NCBI GenBank assembly: GCA_965240325.2
Contig: OZ251252.1
Coordinates: 806,001 to 870,000 of the forward strand
DNA length: 64,000 nt
Source: Rebecca billardiae RCC1528
Taxonomy: Eukaryota; Haptophyta
Direction: 5' to 3'
The notes below the pieces were generated by a model. It saw nothing but the letters and a program-made list of their open reading frames with translations, did no database searches and had not been told where the DNA came from. Both the position numbers and the translations under genes were made by a program. How positions within the stretch are numbered: position 1 is the stretch's first letter; each line of letters begins with the position of its first letter. Below are positions 20,419 to 31,256 of the stretch, one piece after another.

Positions 20419-21951
20419 ATGGGCGCGAGGTCGAGCGGGCTCGTCCTCGCGTGCGCGTGCGCCTGGCTGAGCGCCTCGACGACCGGCGTGGCGCTCGCGC
20501 CGCCGGCGTGCGCGTGCTTTAGCTTCTGCAACATGTCGGAGACGGCGCACGCGTTTGCGGCGCTTCCGATCGTGCGCACGCGCGCGTCGCCCTGGTACCC
20601 GCTGCTCCGCAGCGTGTACAACGGCTCGGTGCCGCTCCCGTTCGACATGGCGACGATGGGCGCGCTGCTGCTCCCCACGTCCGCCGCGCACGGCGCGCTG
20701 CGCGTGCCCTGGTCCACCCGCTGCGCGCGCGCCACGCCCGGCGGCCCCAAGTACGGCGCGGCGCCGCGCTGCGAGCTGGGCGTGTGCGTGCGGCTCGGCT
20801 GGTACGACGGCGCCCGCGCGAGGCACGCCGAGGGCGTACTCACGCTGCCGCAGCGCGCGGAGCTGCACGGCAAGGACGCGCGCCTCCTGCACTCCGGCAC
20901 CGTCAGCCTGCCCGCTCAGCCTCGCCGCCGCGCCGCGGGCGCGAACGGCTCGTCAGCCGAGCCGCCCGCCGCCGTGCTCGGCAGCATGGCGCTCTACGGG
21001 AACGCGAACATCCGCGCGCGCGCCAACCCTCCGAAGAGCCTGCAGCCGTACGCGGTGCTGCGGTGGCACACGCCGCGCGGGCGGCTGCGGCACGCCGCGC
21101 CCAACGGCAGTTGGGTGGAGGTGCTCCGTCAGGCGATGGACCTGCCCGAGGGCATCGCGTACGGCTGCTGGTTCTGGCTGCTGCTGCCGCCGTACCCGCG
21201 CGGGACGGGCACGTACGTGAACGTGGGCCGCACGCTCGCCTTCAGCGGCCGTTACGAGGCCTCCAAGTACTGCGGCGCCCGCGGGTACCACCGCCTATAC
21301 AGTTACCCGGCAGAGCTCGGCAGCGCCCCCGACGCGATCCGGCTCAAGGCAAACAGCGTGAAGCCGAACGACCCGGCGCTCGACCAGCTCGGGCGGCAGA
21401 ACGACAACGCGCTGGGCGTGTGCGCGCGCGGCCTCGGCTTCGACTCGGTGCAGCTCGTGCGAGGTCTGGCCGGGCGCTCCGAGCTGGTCATGGCGCCGCC
21501 CGAGTGCACGGTGCCTGGCCAGCGCGAGAAGCTCGGTAGCTGCCCGCCCACGGCGGTCGAGCTGCGCACCGGCTGGGGCGGGGCGCAGCCGTGCCACTGC
21601 GCGGAGGCGGTCGAGCTGGTGCCGCCCCAGGCGGGCGGGGGCGCCGCCGCCGCGCCCGCCGCGCTCAGCGCCGCGCAGAGGCGGCGGTGGGCCGAGCCGG
21701 CCACGCTGCCGCTGGGCATGCTCAACTGCCTCGGCGCGCCCGCGGCCGCAGGCAGGCGGGGGAAGGGCACGGTGGTGAGGGTCGACGAAGGCGCCGCTGC
21801 GGCCGCTGCGGCCGCCACCGCCGACGCGGCTTTGGCGTTGGGCGACGCGACGTTTGGCGGCGACAATGACAGCAGCAGCGGCAGCGGCGGCCCGGCGCTG
21901 GGCGACCCCCGCGCGCCGGCACTCTCGCTCCTCAACACGGGCCTGTTCTAA
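20419..21951 (+). CDS. secreted protein of unknown function
   Basis: A 510-aa frame starting [20 protein letters not shown], a clear signal peptide. The body has ordinary globular composition: [78 protein letters not shown], then Cys-rich [20 protein letters not shown]. Many aromatic residues and paired cysteines suggest an extracellular or lumenal folded domain. I do not recognise the family. The last 100 residues are Ala/Gly/Ser-rich. The start follows the end of a foldback element by about 100 bp; the frame is open farther upstream, but only this ATG precedes a signal peptide. Confidence 0.65.
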   Translation: MGARSSGLVLACACAWLSASTTGVALAPPACACFSFCNMSETAHAFAALPIVRTRASPWYPLLRSVYNGSVPLPFDMATMGALLLPTSAAHGALRVPWSTRCARATPGGPKYGAAPRCELGVCVRLGWYDGARARHAEGVLTLPQRAELHGKDARLLHSGTVSLPAQPRRRAAGANGSSAEPPAAVLGSMALYGNANIRARANPPKSLQPYAVLRWHTPRGRLRHAAPNGSWVEVLRQAMDLPEGIAYGCWFWLLLPPYPRGTGTYVNVGRTLAFSGRYEASKYCGARGYHRLYSYPAELGSAPDAIRLKANSVKPNDPALDQLGRQNDNALGVCARGLGFDSVQLVRGLAGRSELVMAPPECTVPGQREKLGSCPPTAVELRTGWGGAQPCHCAEAVELVPPQAGGGAAAAPAALSAAQRRRWAEPATLPLGMLNCLGAPAAAGRRGKGTVVRVDEGAAAAAAAATADAALALGDATFGGDNDSSSGSGGPALGDPRAPALSLLNTGLF

Positions 21952-22542
<591 letters not shown>

Positions 22543-24951
22543 TCAGTATGCGTGGTCGTGCAGCTGGCGCTGGTGAGGCTGGTGCGGCGCGTGGCGCCCA
22601 CCGCCCGCACCCGCCGCCGCGGCCGAGCTCACCACCCTGCCCCCCGGCGACAGCGTCGGCAGCACGCGCGCGCGCGGCTGCGGTCTGCCGCCGCACCGGT
22701 ACGCGTACGTGAGTAATCCAAGTACGAGCACCGTGTTGAGCGAGAGGACGGAGGCGAGCAGCTCGAAGGTGCAGCCGCACGCGAGCTCCGCGCCGGCGCG
22801 CGGCGCCGCCGGCTCCGCCACACCGGCCTGCGCGCGCGCGGCCGCGCGCACGGCCGCGGCGAGGCCGCCGCGCGAGCCGCCGACGCTCGCGCGTCGGCGC
22901 GCCCGCGCCGCGCCGGCCGCGGCGGTGGTGGGCGCGCCGCCCGCCGCGCCGGCCTCGTCGCCCGCGTGCGCCTGTGCGCCGGCGAGGTGCGCGGCCCCCG
23001 CGCCGGCGGAGCGCTCGCCCGCGGCGCCCCCGTGCGCCAGCGCGGCCGTCTGCCCCGCCGCGGCGTCCGCGGCCGCGCCGAGCTTCCCGTCGCCCGAGCC
23101 CACCTCTGCGTCCGCCGCGGCCGCGCCGGCACGCAGCCGTCCGGGCGCGCGCAGCGTGCGCGTGGGCGGCTCCGTCCAGTTGAGGACGACGACGCGCGCC
23201 CCGTGCGGCTCGAGATTGGTCGCGGTCCACACGCCTGCCCACATGCCAGCGTCCTCCTGCGCGCTCGCGTCGCGCACGCGCGCGCTCGCCAGCTCGACCG
23301 TCGGCTCCAGGTTCGGGGCACACTTGGCACACGAGCGCGCGCACGCGCCCTCCATGAACCCGGGGTTGCGGACGCACTCGCCCGAGCCCGCCCAGCCGAC
23401 GCACGCACTCGGGTCGGCGTGCGCGTCGACGCACGGTTCCTCCAGCTCGAGCGTGCGCCGCCAGCGCGCGCTCGCCTCCGGCACGACCGCCTCGAACTCC
23501 ACGGAGACCGCGCGCGCGATGTTCGACCCTCTGTTCAGCACCAGAATCGCGCAGGGGCCTCCCGGCCCGGCCAACTGCCGCGCCCAGATCTCAATCTCGG
23601 TGGTGGCCTGCGGCCCGCGCGCCTTGGCGCGCGGCGTGGCCTCGGCGTCGGCGCGGAGCGCGCGCCGCGCGGGCGCGGCGAGGGGATCCTGTGAGATCGC
23701 GAGCAGCTCGGGCGCGGTGAGCAGCTCGCGGTGCCACTTGGTGAGCGTGCGAGGGTCGTTGCCCAGCCTGCGGCCGCGCGGGCGCGCGGGCGCGGTCGGG
23801 GGAGGACGGAGGTCGCTCAGGCGCGGGGGAAGCGCTGGACCGACGGCCGCGCGCCACCGCACACGCCGCCGCCCCCTCTCGTGCCGCCCCCGCCCTCGCC
23901 GCGCAGCAGCAGCAGCAGCCAGCCCGCCAGCCCGCGCCCCGCGCGGCTGCCTGCGCGCAGCGCACATGAGGGGCACGGCGAGGAAGCACCACATCTCAAA
24001 ATGGGTCCTCTGCTCCAGCCGGCTCAGGCCGCCCACCTTGCCCCAGCGCTCGCGCGAGATGTACTCGCCGGGCCTGCAGCCGGCGACGTGCTCGGGGCAG
24101 CCCGCCTCCGCGCTCACGATGCCGTACGCGTACATCCCGTCGTCCAGCCCGACCACGAGCATGTCCGGGTCGTTGTAACCGCCGCGCTGCGTGGCGCGCG
24201 CGACGGCAGGCCGGCCGAGGATGCCGTCGACGGCTGAGAGCACGGACTGCAGGTAGCTCGGCAGGCGGAGGGCGCGGACGTGCTCCTCGTCCCACGCGGC
24301 GAAGACGTCGCGCCCCGTGCGCCACGAGTGCCCCAGCGCCGCGCCCCACTCGTGCGGCTCGCCCACGCCCCAGTTGCACAGCGAGAAGAGCATCGGCCGG
24401 CCCGTCCGGTTCAGCGCGGTCGCCATCCGCGCGTAGATCTGCCGCGGCGTGCCCGGGAGGCCCTGCGTGTCGCAGAAGTCGTACTTGAGGTAGTCGACGC
24501 CCCACGCCGCGTAGCTCCGCGCGTCCACCTCCTCGTGCTCCCACGAGCCCGGGTAGCCCTCGCACGTGTGCCGGCCGGCGTTCGAGTAGATTCCGAAGAG
24601 AAGCCCCTTCGAGTGGATGTACTCGCCGAGCGCGCGCATGCCGCTGGGGAACTTGGAGGCGAAGGGGACGATCGCGCCCGTGCCCTCCTCGCGCCGCTCC
24701 ATCCAGCAGTCGTCGATCACCACGTACCGGTACCCCGCCGCCGCGAGCCCGGTCGAGACGAGCGCGTCCGCCACGCTGCGTATCCGCTCCTCGTTGATGT
24801 CGCAGCGGAACGAGTTCCACGTGTTGAAGCCCATGGCGGGCGTGAGCCCCACGCCGTTGTGCAGCGCGGTCGACGCGCGCGCGGCGAGGAGGAGCGCGCC
24901 GAGCACGCGCGCCGCGCCGACACGCGCGGCCCGCGCGGCTTGGACCGCCAT
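22543..24951 (-). CDS. GH27 alpha-galactosidase with ShKT domain and C-terminal anchor
   Basis: Model: exon 1 24951-23966, GT-AG intron 23965-23768 (198 bp), exon 2 23767-22543, giving 736 aa. The exons join as AVPLM-LGNDPRTLTKWHRELL, normal for GH27. After a signal peptide comes the mature start NGVGLTPAMGFNTWNSF. YVVIDDCW, the nucleophile Asp in YLKYDFC (about residue 158) and the acid/base Asp in GGYNDPDML (about 261-263) are all present. It should hydrolyse terminal alpha-galactose in the secretory pathway or at the cell surface. A six-cysteine ShKT-like module lies at about residues 441-478. The C-terminal region is Ala/Gly-rich with a final transmembrane helix (VLSLNTVLVLGLLTYAY), unusual for GH27, implying a membrane-tethered enzyme. 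It is divergent from the gene at 25148 (196-bp gap). Confidence 0.92.
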   Translation of the reverse strand: MAVQAARAARVGAARVLGALLLAARASTALHNGVGLTPAMGFNTWNSFRCDINEERIRSVADALVSTGLAAAGYRYVVIDDCWMERREEGTGAIVPFASKFPSGMRALGEYIHSKGLLFGIYSNAGRHTCEGYPGSWEHEEVDARSYAAWGVDYLKYDFCDTQGLPGTPRQIYARMATALNRTGRPMLFSLCNWGVGEPHEWGAALGHSWRTGRDVFAAWDEEHVRALRLPSYLQSVLSAVDGILGRPAVARATQRGGYNDPDMLVVGLDDGMYAYGIVSAEAGCPEHVAGCRPGEYISRERWGKVGGLSRLEQRTHFEMWCFLAVPLMCAARRQPRGARAGGLAAAAAARRGRGRHERGRRRVRWRAAVGPALPPRLSDLRPPPTAPARPRGRRLGNDPRTLTKWHRELLTAPELLAISQDPLAAPARRALRADAEATPRAKARGPQATTEIEIWARQLAGPGGPCAILVLNRGSNIARAVSVEFEAVVPEASARWRRTLELEEPCVDAHADPSACVGWAGSGECVRNPGFMEGACARSCAKCAPNLEPTVELASARVRDASAQEDAGMWAGVWTATNLEPHGARVVVLNWTEPPTRTLRAPGRLRAGAAAADAEVGSGDGKLGAAADAAAGQTAALAHGGAAGERSAGAGAAHLAGAQAHAGDEAGAAGGAPTTAAAGAARARRRASVGGSRGGLAAAVRAAARAQAGVAEPAAPRAGAELACGCTFELLASVLSLNTVLVLGLLTYAYRCGGRPQPRARVLPTLSPGGRVVSSAAAAGAGGGRHAPHQPHQRQLHDHAY

Positions 24952-25147
24952 CGCCGGCTCGCGTCTCGGGGGGCCCGAGCCGGCAACCGCGCGCGCCAGC
25001 TAGCCGGGTGGGCGCGGCGGCACGGCTCAACAACCCCCCTGGTTCGGTAAGTTTCGAGGAAATGCGCCTCGGCCAACGGTCGTTGTCCACCTCGGCCGCG
25101 GACGCGGGACGGGCGCAACAAACACGGCGCGTCCGCCCCCACGCGTG

Positions 25148-26356
25148 ATGCTCGCCACGCTCGAGTGCCTGCCTCAGCTCGAGTGTCAGCTCCATGTGCT
25201 CGCGCTCGAGCTCGCCCTGTACACAGCCTCGCTCGTCCTCCTCTCTCGCGCCCTCGCGCGCGCCCTCGCCGCGCACCCGGCCAAGGGCCGGATCGTCGCG
25301 CGCGTGATGCACGACATGCGCACCATGGTGGGCTGGGGGCTGGACGAGGCCGCGGCGTGGACCCACTTCTGCGAGACGCTGGTCGTCGGCGCGCAGCACA
25401 TACTGGGTGGGCTGTGCGTCCTCCCCGCCCTCCTCTCGCTCGGCCCGGAGCGCCTGCGCGTGCCGCTCGTGTGCGTGGGCGCGCTGTCGGAGGTCGCGTT
25501 CGACGTGCACGACACCGTCCGCCGCTCGTATCAGCACGTTGTGCGCGGCGCGCTGCCAGGCGGGCGGGCGACGATGTGCTTCGTGCTGGCGCACCACCAG
25601 CTCTCCATCGCGTTCGCGCTGCCCATGAATCTGCTCTACGCGGGTAACGCCCACTACCAGCACATGGCGTTCAACTTGATGGGCGCGGGCGGCGCTGCTG
25701 TGTTCCTCTCGTCCGCGGCGCAGGCGCTCGACGTGAGCACGCGCGCCGGGCTGCTCCGGATGCGCGCGCTCAACGCGACCCTGCTCGGCGTGGTGCTCTG
25801 GACGCGCGTGTTCGCGTACGTCCCGCTGTCGGTGCTGCTGCTGCACACGCTGTACCGGGACGGTTCCTGGAAGCTTCTCGCCCTCGGCACACTCGGGCTC
25901 TCGGCGATGGGCGGCATCAACGCGGTGCTGCTGCAGGCGATGCACCGCCGCATGCGCAAGTTCTGGCGGATGCCGCTGCCGCCCATCCGGCCCGTCGGTG
26001 CCTCGTGGGGCCGTTACGCGGGCGGCAGCGTCACAACCCCCTCGCAGTCCTCCTCAGAATCGGAGGCGGCGCGTGCCGCTTTCGCCCGCGCAGCGGAGGA
26101 CGAGGCTTCGTCTGCGGACGATCTCACAGCGCCACCGCAGCCACCGCAGCCTGCCGTGCAGCGCACGGTGTCGAGTGAGCTGCGGGGTACCGACGACCAC
26201 TGGGCGCAGGCACTGGCAGCGCTGGCGCCATCGCCATCTCGACTCCGCGACGACGGCGATGCCGCCAGCACCTGTGATGCAGCAGCAGCAGCAGCAGCGA
26301 TGGCTTCATCAGCTGGATTGCGTGTGCGGCTGCGCAAGACTCCACTGCACCAGTAG
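25148..26356 (+). CDS. multi-pass membrane protein, possibly TLC-like
   Basis: A 402-aa protein starting MLATLECLPQLECQL. Six or seven hydrophobic stretches are visible: LALELALYTASLVLLS, ILGGLCVLPALLSLG, VPLVCVGALSEVAF, MCFVLAHHQLSIAFALPMNLLY, AFNLMGAGGAAVFLSSAAQAL, LLGVVLWTRVFAYVPLSVLLLHTLY and LLALGTLGLSAMGGINAVLLQ. A paired His in one helix and an Asp upstream (FDVHDTVRR) recall the TLC (TRAM-LAG1-CLN8) family, but the match is only by eye. The C-terminal 110 residues are soluble, Ser/Ala/Pro-rich with acidic patches and a poly-Ala run from GCA repeats. Its stop lies only 13 bp before the 36-bp inverted repeat that bounds the following repeat island. Confidence 0.6.
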   Translation: MLATLECLPQLECQLHVLALELALYTASLVLLSRALARALAAHPAKGRIVARVMHDMRTMVGWGLDEAAAWTHFCETLVVGAQHILGGLCVLPALLSLGPERLRVPLVCVGALSEVAFDVHDTVRRSYQHVVRGALPGGRATMCFVLAHHQLSIAFALPMNLLYAGNAHYQHMAFNLMGAGGAAVFLSSAAQALDVSTRAGLLRMRALNATLLGVVLWTRVFAYVPLSVLLLHTLYRDGSWKLLALGTLGLSAMGGINAVLLQAMHRRMRKFWRMPLPPIRPVGASWGRYAGGSVTTPSQSSSESEAARAAFARAAEDEASSADDLTAPPQPPQPAVQRTVSSELRGTDDHWAQALAALAPSPSRLRDDGDAASTCDAAAAAAAMASSAGLRVRLRKTPLHQ

Positions 26357-26609
26357 CAGTATTGGCATATCACAGCAACGACTTCTTTTTTAAAGCGGCC
26401 GTTAGCGTGTCCAGCGGCCAGATTAATTTTCGAAAAATTACTATGCGCTGCGCGCGCGCCCCTAGAGGGCGGCGCGCGCGCGCGGCTGGTCCCCCCTGCA
26501 TGCCCGCACCGTCAGCTGCCTGATTGCCGCTACCCAGCCCCGCTGCCGTCGCGCGCGACATCCGCGCCGTAAATAATCACCGTCACCGAGCGGCCCGAGC
26601 GCGCCGCCA

Positions 26610-27220
26610 TCAATTTGCCTCTTGAGTGCCGAAAACTCCTTCTCCGAAAGCCCAGCCTCCTCGCGCAGGAGCTTGCGCGCCGTGATGCACTCCGCGATCA
26701 GGTCGATCGCGTCGGTCTCCGCCCTGCGCTGCCATTCGCGCTGCCGCTTGGCGTACTTCTTCAGCCAGAGCCGCGGCACCTTGACCTTGTCGCCGAACTC
26801 CTCTGCCCACGTCGCAAGCGACACGCGGCGCACGAGCTGCGCGACCGTCGAGATGTGCGGCTCCGCCGTCGACTTCTTCCCCTCGGCGTACTCGCGGACG
26901 AATGAGTTGAGTGACTTGCGCGCGTGCACGAGCGGCATCGCACGCTTGGTCACCTGCACGAAATGCCCCTGCACCTGCTCGTCCGCGAGCTGCACGAGGC
27001 GCCCCCGCCGCCTGAGGCGAGACGCCGTCTGCGCCCGCCTCCGTGACCGCCCAGACGTTGAAGCGGAGCGGTGGGACGTTGTGCGAGCCCTGGCCGGCGA
27101 GGCTGGCGAGCCTGACGTAAGCGCCGGTGTACGCCACGATGGCCTTCTGCTCCTCCGCGTAGTCGGCCGCCTCGGCGCCGCCGCCAAAACCGCCGCCGGC
27201 CGCGCTGCCGCCTGCCGAGG
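26610..27220 (-). pseudogene. coding remnant of the 26-29 kb island, 3' part
   Basis: Two overlapping minus-strand frames look protein-like but do not join without a shift. One has YAEEQKAIVAYTGAYVRLAS and VPPLRFNVWAV. The next has HFVQVTKRAMPLVHARKSL, HISTVAQLVRRVSLATWAEEF, VKVPRLWLKKYAKRQREW and LIAECITARKLLREEAGLSE. Composition is normal (Lys, Glu, Ile, Trp), unlike shadow frames here. It could be a frameshifted remnant or two exons whose junction I cannot see. No family recognised. It lies inside the inverted-repeat-bounded island, so it may descend from that element's own gene. Confidence 0.5.
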
Positions 27221-27229
27221 CAGTGCTGC

Positions 27230-28470
27230 CACCGAGGCCGCGCTGCTGCGCGCCGCCGCCGGCCGCGCCGCCGCCGGCCGCGCCGCCACCAGCCGCACCA
27301 CCACCCGCACTGTCAGCCGCGCCGCTGGCCGCGCCACATGCCGCGCCACCGGCCGCGCGGACGCCAGCACCGGCTGTGCCGCCAGCCACGCCGCTGCCAC
27401 TGCCGGCCGCGCCGCCCACGCCGCCGCCCGCGCCCGCGCCCGCGTTGCCAGCCGCGCCCCCGGCCGCGCCGCCGGCCGCGCCGCCGGCCGCGCCGCCGGC
27501 CGCGCCACCAGCCGCGCGGACGCCAGCGCCAGCGGTGCCGCCAGCCACGCAGCTGCCGCTGCTGCTGCCACCAGTGCTGCTGCTGCCGCCCGTACCGGCC
27601 GCGCAGCCGCCGGCCGCGCCACCGCCGGCCGCGCCGCCGCCGGCCGCGCGATCGCCAGCGCTGTCAGCCGCGCCGCTGTCCGCGCCGCCGGCAGCACCTC
27701 CGGCCGCGCCTCCAGCCGCGCGGACGCCAACGCCAGCTGTGCCGCCAGCCACGCCACTGCAGCTGCCGCCCGCGCCGCCCGCGCCGCCGCCAGCACCCGC
27801 GCCCGCGTTGCCAGCCGCGCCGCCGGCCGCGTCCGGCCCCGTCGCCGGGCGCACCGCCGCCTGGCGCGCAGTTGTCGGGCGTGCCGCCGTCGGGCGCGCC
27901 GCCACCGGGCGCGCCATCGCCCGCGCTGTCAGCCGCGCCGCCGGCCACGCCGCAGGCCGCGCCACCGGCCGCGCGGACGCCAACGCCGGCTGTGCCGCCA
28001 GCCACGCCGCTGTCGCTGCAGCTGCCGCCGCCGCCGCTGCTGCCGGCCGCGCCGGCCGCGCGCGGCCGTGCCGCCGCCGGCCGCGCCGCCGCCGGCAGTG
28101 CCGCCGCCGGCCGCGCCACCGCCCGCGCTGTCAGCCGCGCCGCTGGCCGCGCCACCGGCCGCGCCACCGGCCGCACGGACGCCAGCGCCGACTGTGCCGC
28201 CAGCCACGCCGCTGCCGCTGCCGCTCGCGCCGGCCGCGCCGCCGCCCGTGCCCGCGGACGCGCCCGCGTTGCCAGCCGCGCCGCCCGCCGCGCCGCCGGC
28301 CGCGCCGCCGACCACGCCACCGGCCGCGCGGACTCCAGCGCCGGCGGCACCGCCAGCTACGCCGCTACCGCTGCCGCTGCCGCTGCCGCCGCTGCCGCCG
28401 GCCGCGCCGCCGGCCGCGTCGCCGGCCGCGCCGCCTGCCGCGCCGCCAGCCGCGCCGCCCTGCCGCGCTG
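27230..28470. repeat. GCCGCCGGCC-type minisatellite, about 1.2 kb
   Basis: A long array of 6- to 12-bp units (GCCGGCCGCGCC, GCCACGCCGCTGCC variants) with longer-range period: blocks with GCGCGGACGCCAGCGC recur roughly every 180-200 bp. Both strands stay open in several frames (Ala/Gly or Ala/Pro), so open frames here carry no coding information by themselves. Confidence 0.85.
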
Positions 28471-28539
28471 GCCACGTGCAGCGGCGGCAGCTGGCGGCGC
28501 CGGTCGCGGTGGGAGCCGGCCGCTCCGGAGCACGTCATT

Positions 28540-29364
28540 GATCCCGTCGGCGTGCGCACTCCATAGCTCGGGCATGTCCGAGTCCGGCCGCTCCGAGATG
28601 GCGATCGCCTCCGACGACGCGAGCGCAACACCCTCATCGTTGCGCACGATGGCGATCGTGGCCGAGCGCGAGTGCGCTGCGTTTGGCCCGTGTCCGCCGA
28701 GAGGAGGAGGACATGCGGCTGCCCGCGCGGGCGCGCGGACTTGCCGTAGCGCTCCAAGCGGTCCAGCACGGCGCCCACGGCCTGCGCCCACGGCCGCGCC
28801 GCCGACTCGCTGCCGATCATCATCACGCCCGCGCCCGCGTGCTCGCGATTGCGCAGCGCGCTCTCACGTGAGCCAGCCACCGGCGGCGGGATCGGGTGGC
28901 GCATGCCCAGGTTGAGCCACGTCGAGATCTCTCGGGCTGGCGCGAGCCCACGATGCGCAGTGTGCGGTCCTTCTCGCGCGCCTAGTGCACGACGCCCTCG
29001 TCGTCGAGCGAGTGAAGGCAGGCAAGCCCGAGCGCGTCTCACTTGAAGAGCAGCAGCTTGGCTACACGCAGCAGGTTGTTCTTCTTCCGCTCGGCCTTGA
29101 TGGCGACGAGGCTGTTGACGCTGCGCTTGACCTCCGCCGGGTAGTTCTCGTTCGGCATGATCGAGTGGTCCACCTCGCTCCCCGCCTCGCGCGCGCTGAC
29201 AGCTTGAGCATCTCGTGCGGCAGCGCCGCGGCCATGCGCAGCCGCGCAGATGCGGCAGAGACCTGGCGCCCGATGCGTTAGGCACCTTTGCGATACAGCT
29301 TGGACTTCCTAGGCTTCGCGCAGGAACGCTTGCCCTTGCCCACGGTGAGCACAGCCGTCGTCAT
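28540..29364 (-). pseudogene. coding remnant of the 26-29 kb island, 5' part, with stops and shifts
   Basis: Starting at ATG 29364 the minus strand reads MTTAVLTVGKGKRSCAKP, RKSKLYRKGA, then a TAA. Protein-like sequence resumes (IGRQVSAASARLRMAAALPH), shifts frame, then reads SIMPNENYPAEVKRSVNSLV, IKAERKKNNLLRVAKLLLFK, TGA, LACLHSLDDEGVVH, TAG, REKDRTLRIVGSR. After further shifts come MMIGSESAARPWAQAVGAV, ATIAIVRNDEGVALASSEA and PELWSAHADGINDVLRSG. Three in-frame stops and at least two frameshifts show it is broken. The family is unknown; it may be the upstream half of the same ancestral gene as 26610-27220, split by the minisatellite. Confidence 0.55.
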
Positions 29365-29868
29365 TGCTGCGCGCGGCGAGCGCGGTGCGGCGCGGCCGGG
29401 CCGGCCGTAGCCGCCGCAAGTTAGTCTGATGCAAATTCCCGGTCACCCATGCAAAAGTAAGCGTTCCCGCTGCGCATGTGCGTGCATCACGAGTAACCCG
29501 CCGCCTGAATAACAACTCCGCGCCCCTCCATACACTTCCTGCATCCCCGCGCGCGGCGGCGTGCGGGCGGGCGCGAATTCGCACCGTGTCACGAACAGAC
29601 CTAGCAAAGTAGATCGGCGTGGCGCGTCGGGACGCGGAGCGGGTGCGGGGCAGGCGGGGGATAGGTTGGGGAACACTCGCGATTAGAGCACCGGTGGCGC
29701 AGCGGCGACGTGGACGCCGCCACACGCGCACGCACGGCGCACGCGCGCACCGCGAGTCGAACGTCGGCCGCCAAGCCCTCCGACGGCGTCCGTGCGACGC
29801 CGAGCGGACGAACGCTCTCGGGATTTGGCCCGGACCACCAGATTCAGCCGTTAACGGCCGAAAATCAA

Positions 29869-31256
29869 GGTTGTATAACCGCTCGGTTATGCGGGTATAA
29901 CTCACCGGTAGCCCTCATGAGGGCGGGCTGGCAGCCCGGGTCCGGCTGCCCGAAGGTTTTCCGGTCGTCAAGCCGAGCCAGGCCCGGACAGGGGGTGGGC
30001 GCGGATCCGCGCAGTAGCTTGGCAAGCGATGCGCCTCTCTGCGCGCGCTCGCTGGCTGCATCCGCGGCTCGGCGGCCGGCGTGGCTGCTGGGTCACCGCG
30101 GCGCTGGTGGCTGCCCCTCCTCTGGGAGTTGTTTCTTCCAGGTGCGTGTGCGTCGGCGGTAGGCCGCCCTCAGCCCTCGCTCTCTCCACTCGTGCACCTG
30201 CCCTGCTTGCTGCCAACGCGCGATCGGGCTGTCTGTCGCTTCTGCTCGCTGCGAGGGCACCTCGGACCCCTCCGGGTGCTCTCTGCTTTCGATGGGGGCG
30301 CCTCGGAACCGCTTCGAGGCGTCCCCGTCTGCAATCGTCCCATGCTCTGCTTTCGATGGGGGCGCCTCGGAACCGCTTCGGGGCGTCCCCGTCTGCAATC
30401 TTCTCATGCTCTGCTTTCGATGGGGGCGCCTCGGAACCGCTTCGGGGCGTCCCCGTCTGCAATCTTCTCATGCTCTGCTTTCGATGGGGGCGCCTCGGAA
30501 CCGCTTCGAGGCGTCCCCGTCTGCAATCTCCGCATGCTCTGCTTTCGATGGGGGCGCCTCGGAACCGCTCCCAGGCGTCCCCGTCTGCAATCTTCTCACG
30601 CTTCGCAGTCTCGCTTGCCTTCATCGCCTGGCGGGTGGGTGCTGCTCTCTCCTTCTCTGCCGCCTCCTCTGCAGTCTGCAGTGCACTGCTGTGTGTGGGG
30701 ATGCGACCTGCTACCTTACCTGACGCTACGCGTGCGCGTGCGTGTCTCGCGCCTGCTTCCCGCCTGCGCCGCCGCCGCCGCGCATGTCTTTGTGCCTACT
30801 CGTCGCACTTACCGTCGGGTTCGTCCTCACACAATCCTGCGGGGAGCCCCTCTGGGCCTCGGCCGCCTTCGGTCCTCGCGCTACCCCTTCGGCGGCCTCG
30901 GCCTCTTCGGGCCCCCGGCCACCACCCCTACGGGGTGTGGCATTCCACACCTCCTTCTGGGTGGAGGCCCTCGAGGCCTCTGCCCCCTGCGGCGCCGCGC
31001 TCGGCCCAAACTTGCGTTGGGGGAGGGCGTCGGCTGCCAGCGCCTGCGGTCTATCTACGTGCTCCATCGAGTACTTCCTCTTCGGCGTCTAGGCGGTCGG
31101 CTTCTGTCGGCGTAGTTGCTCGAATGCATCGGCGAGTCCTTTCTGGTCGGCGTCGCATCCTGGACGGCTTCGGGGGTGTGACCTAGTCACCTCACGCGTT
31201 TATCAACGCGGCCCCCACCTCAATCTACTCTCATGTGGGTCTACCGAGTGAGTTAT
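29869..31256. mobile_element. short-TIR element, long copy
   Basis: 1388 bp, followed head-to-tail by a shorter copy. Near the left end is ATAACTCACCGGTAG (29896-29910); the right end reads GTCTACCGAGTGAGTTAT, its inverted partner with one extra base. The left 260 bp hold several perfect hairpins: ATAACCG-CT-CGGTTAT, GCCCTCATGAGGGC, GGGCT-GGC-AGCCC. The centre has five 64-bp tandem repeats. Frames through it are not convincing as protein. It is probably a non-autonomous transposon, or a transcribed structured repeat. Confidence 0.7.
30287..30606. repeat. five 64-bp tandem repeats, each a hairpin
   Basis: Exact 64-bp period: GATGGGGGCGCCTCGGAACC starts at 30291, 30355, 30419, 30483 and 30547. 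Within each unit GGGGCGCCTCG pairs with CGAGGCGTCCCC (G-G-variant in copies 2 and 3) across about eight bases. The units differ by only a few substitutions, so the array is recent or homogenised. It is absent from the shorter downstream copy. Confidence 0.9.

Noticed and set aside
26622-28541. Long Ala/Pro- or Ala/Arg-rich plus-strand frames over the minisatellite
   Set aside because: Repeat of GCC/GGC triplets is open in several frames on both strands; no conserved content.
30029-31186. Two overlapping frames of 340-385 codons in the short-TIR element
   Set aside because: Both are carried by the 64-bp repeats, mutually out of phase, and lost in the short copy.
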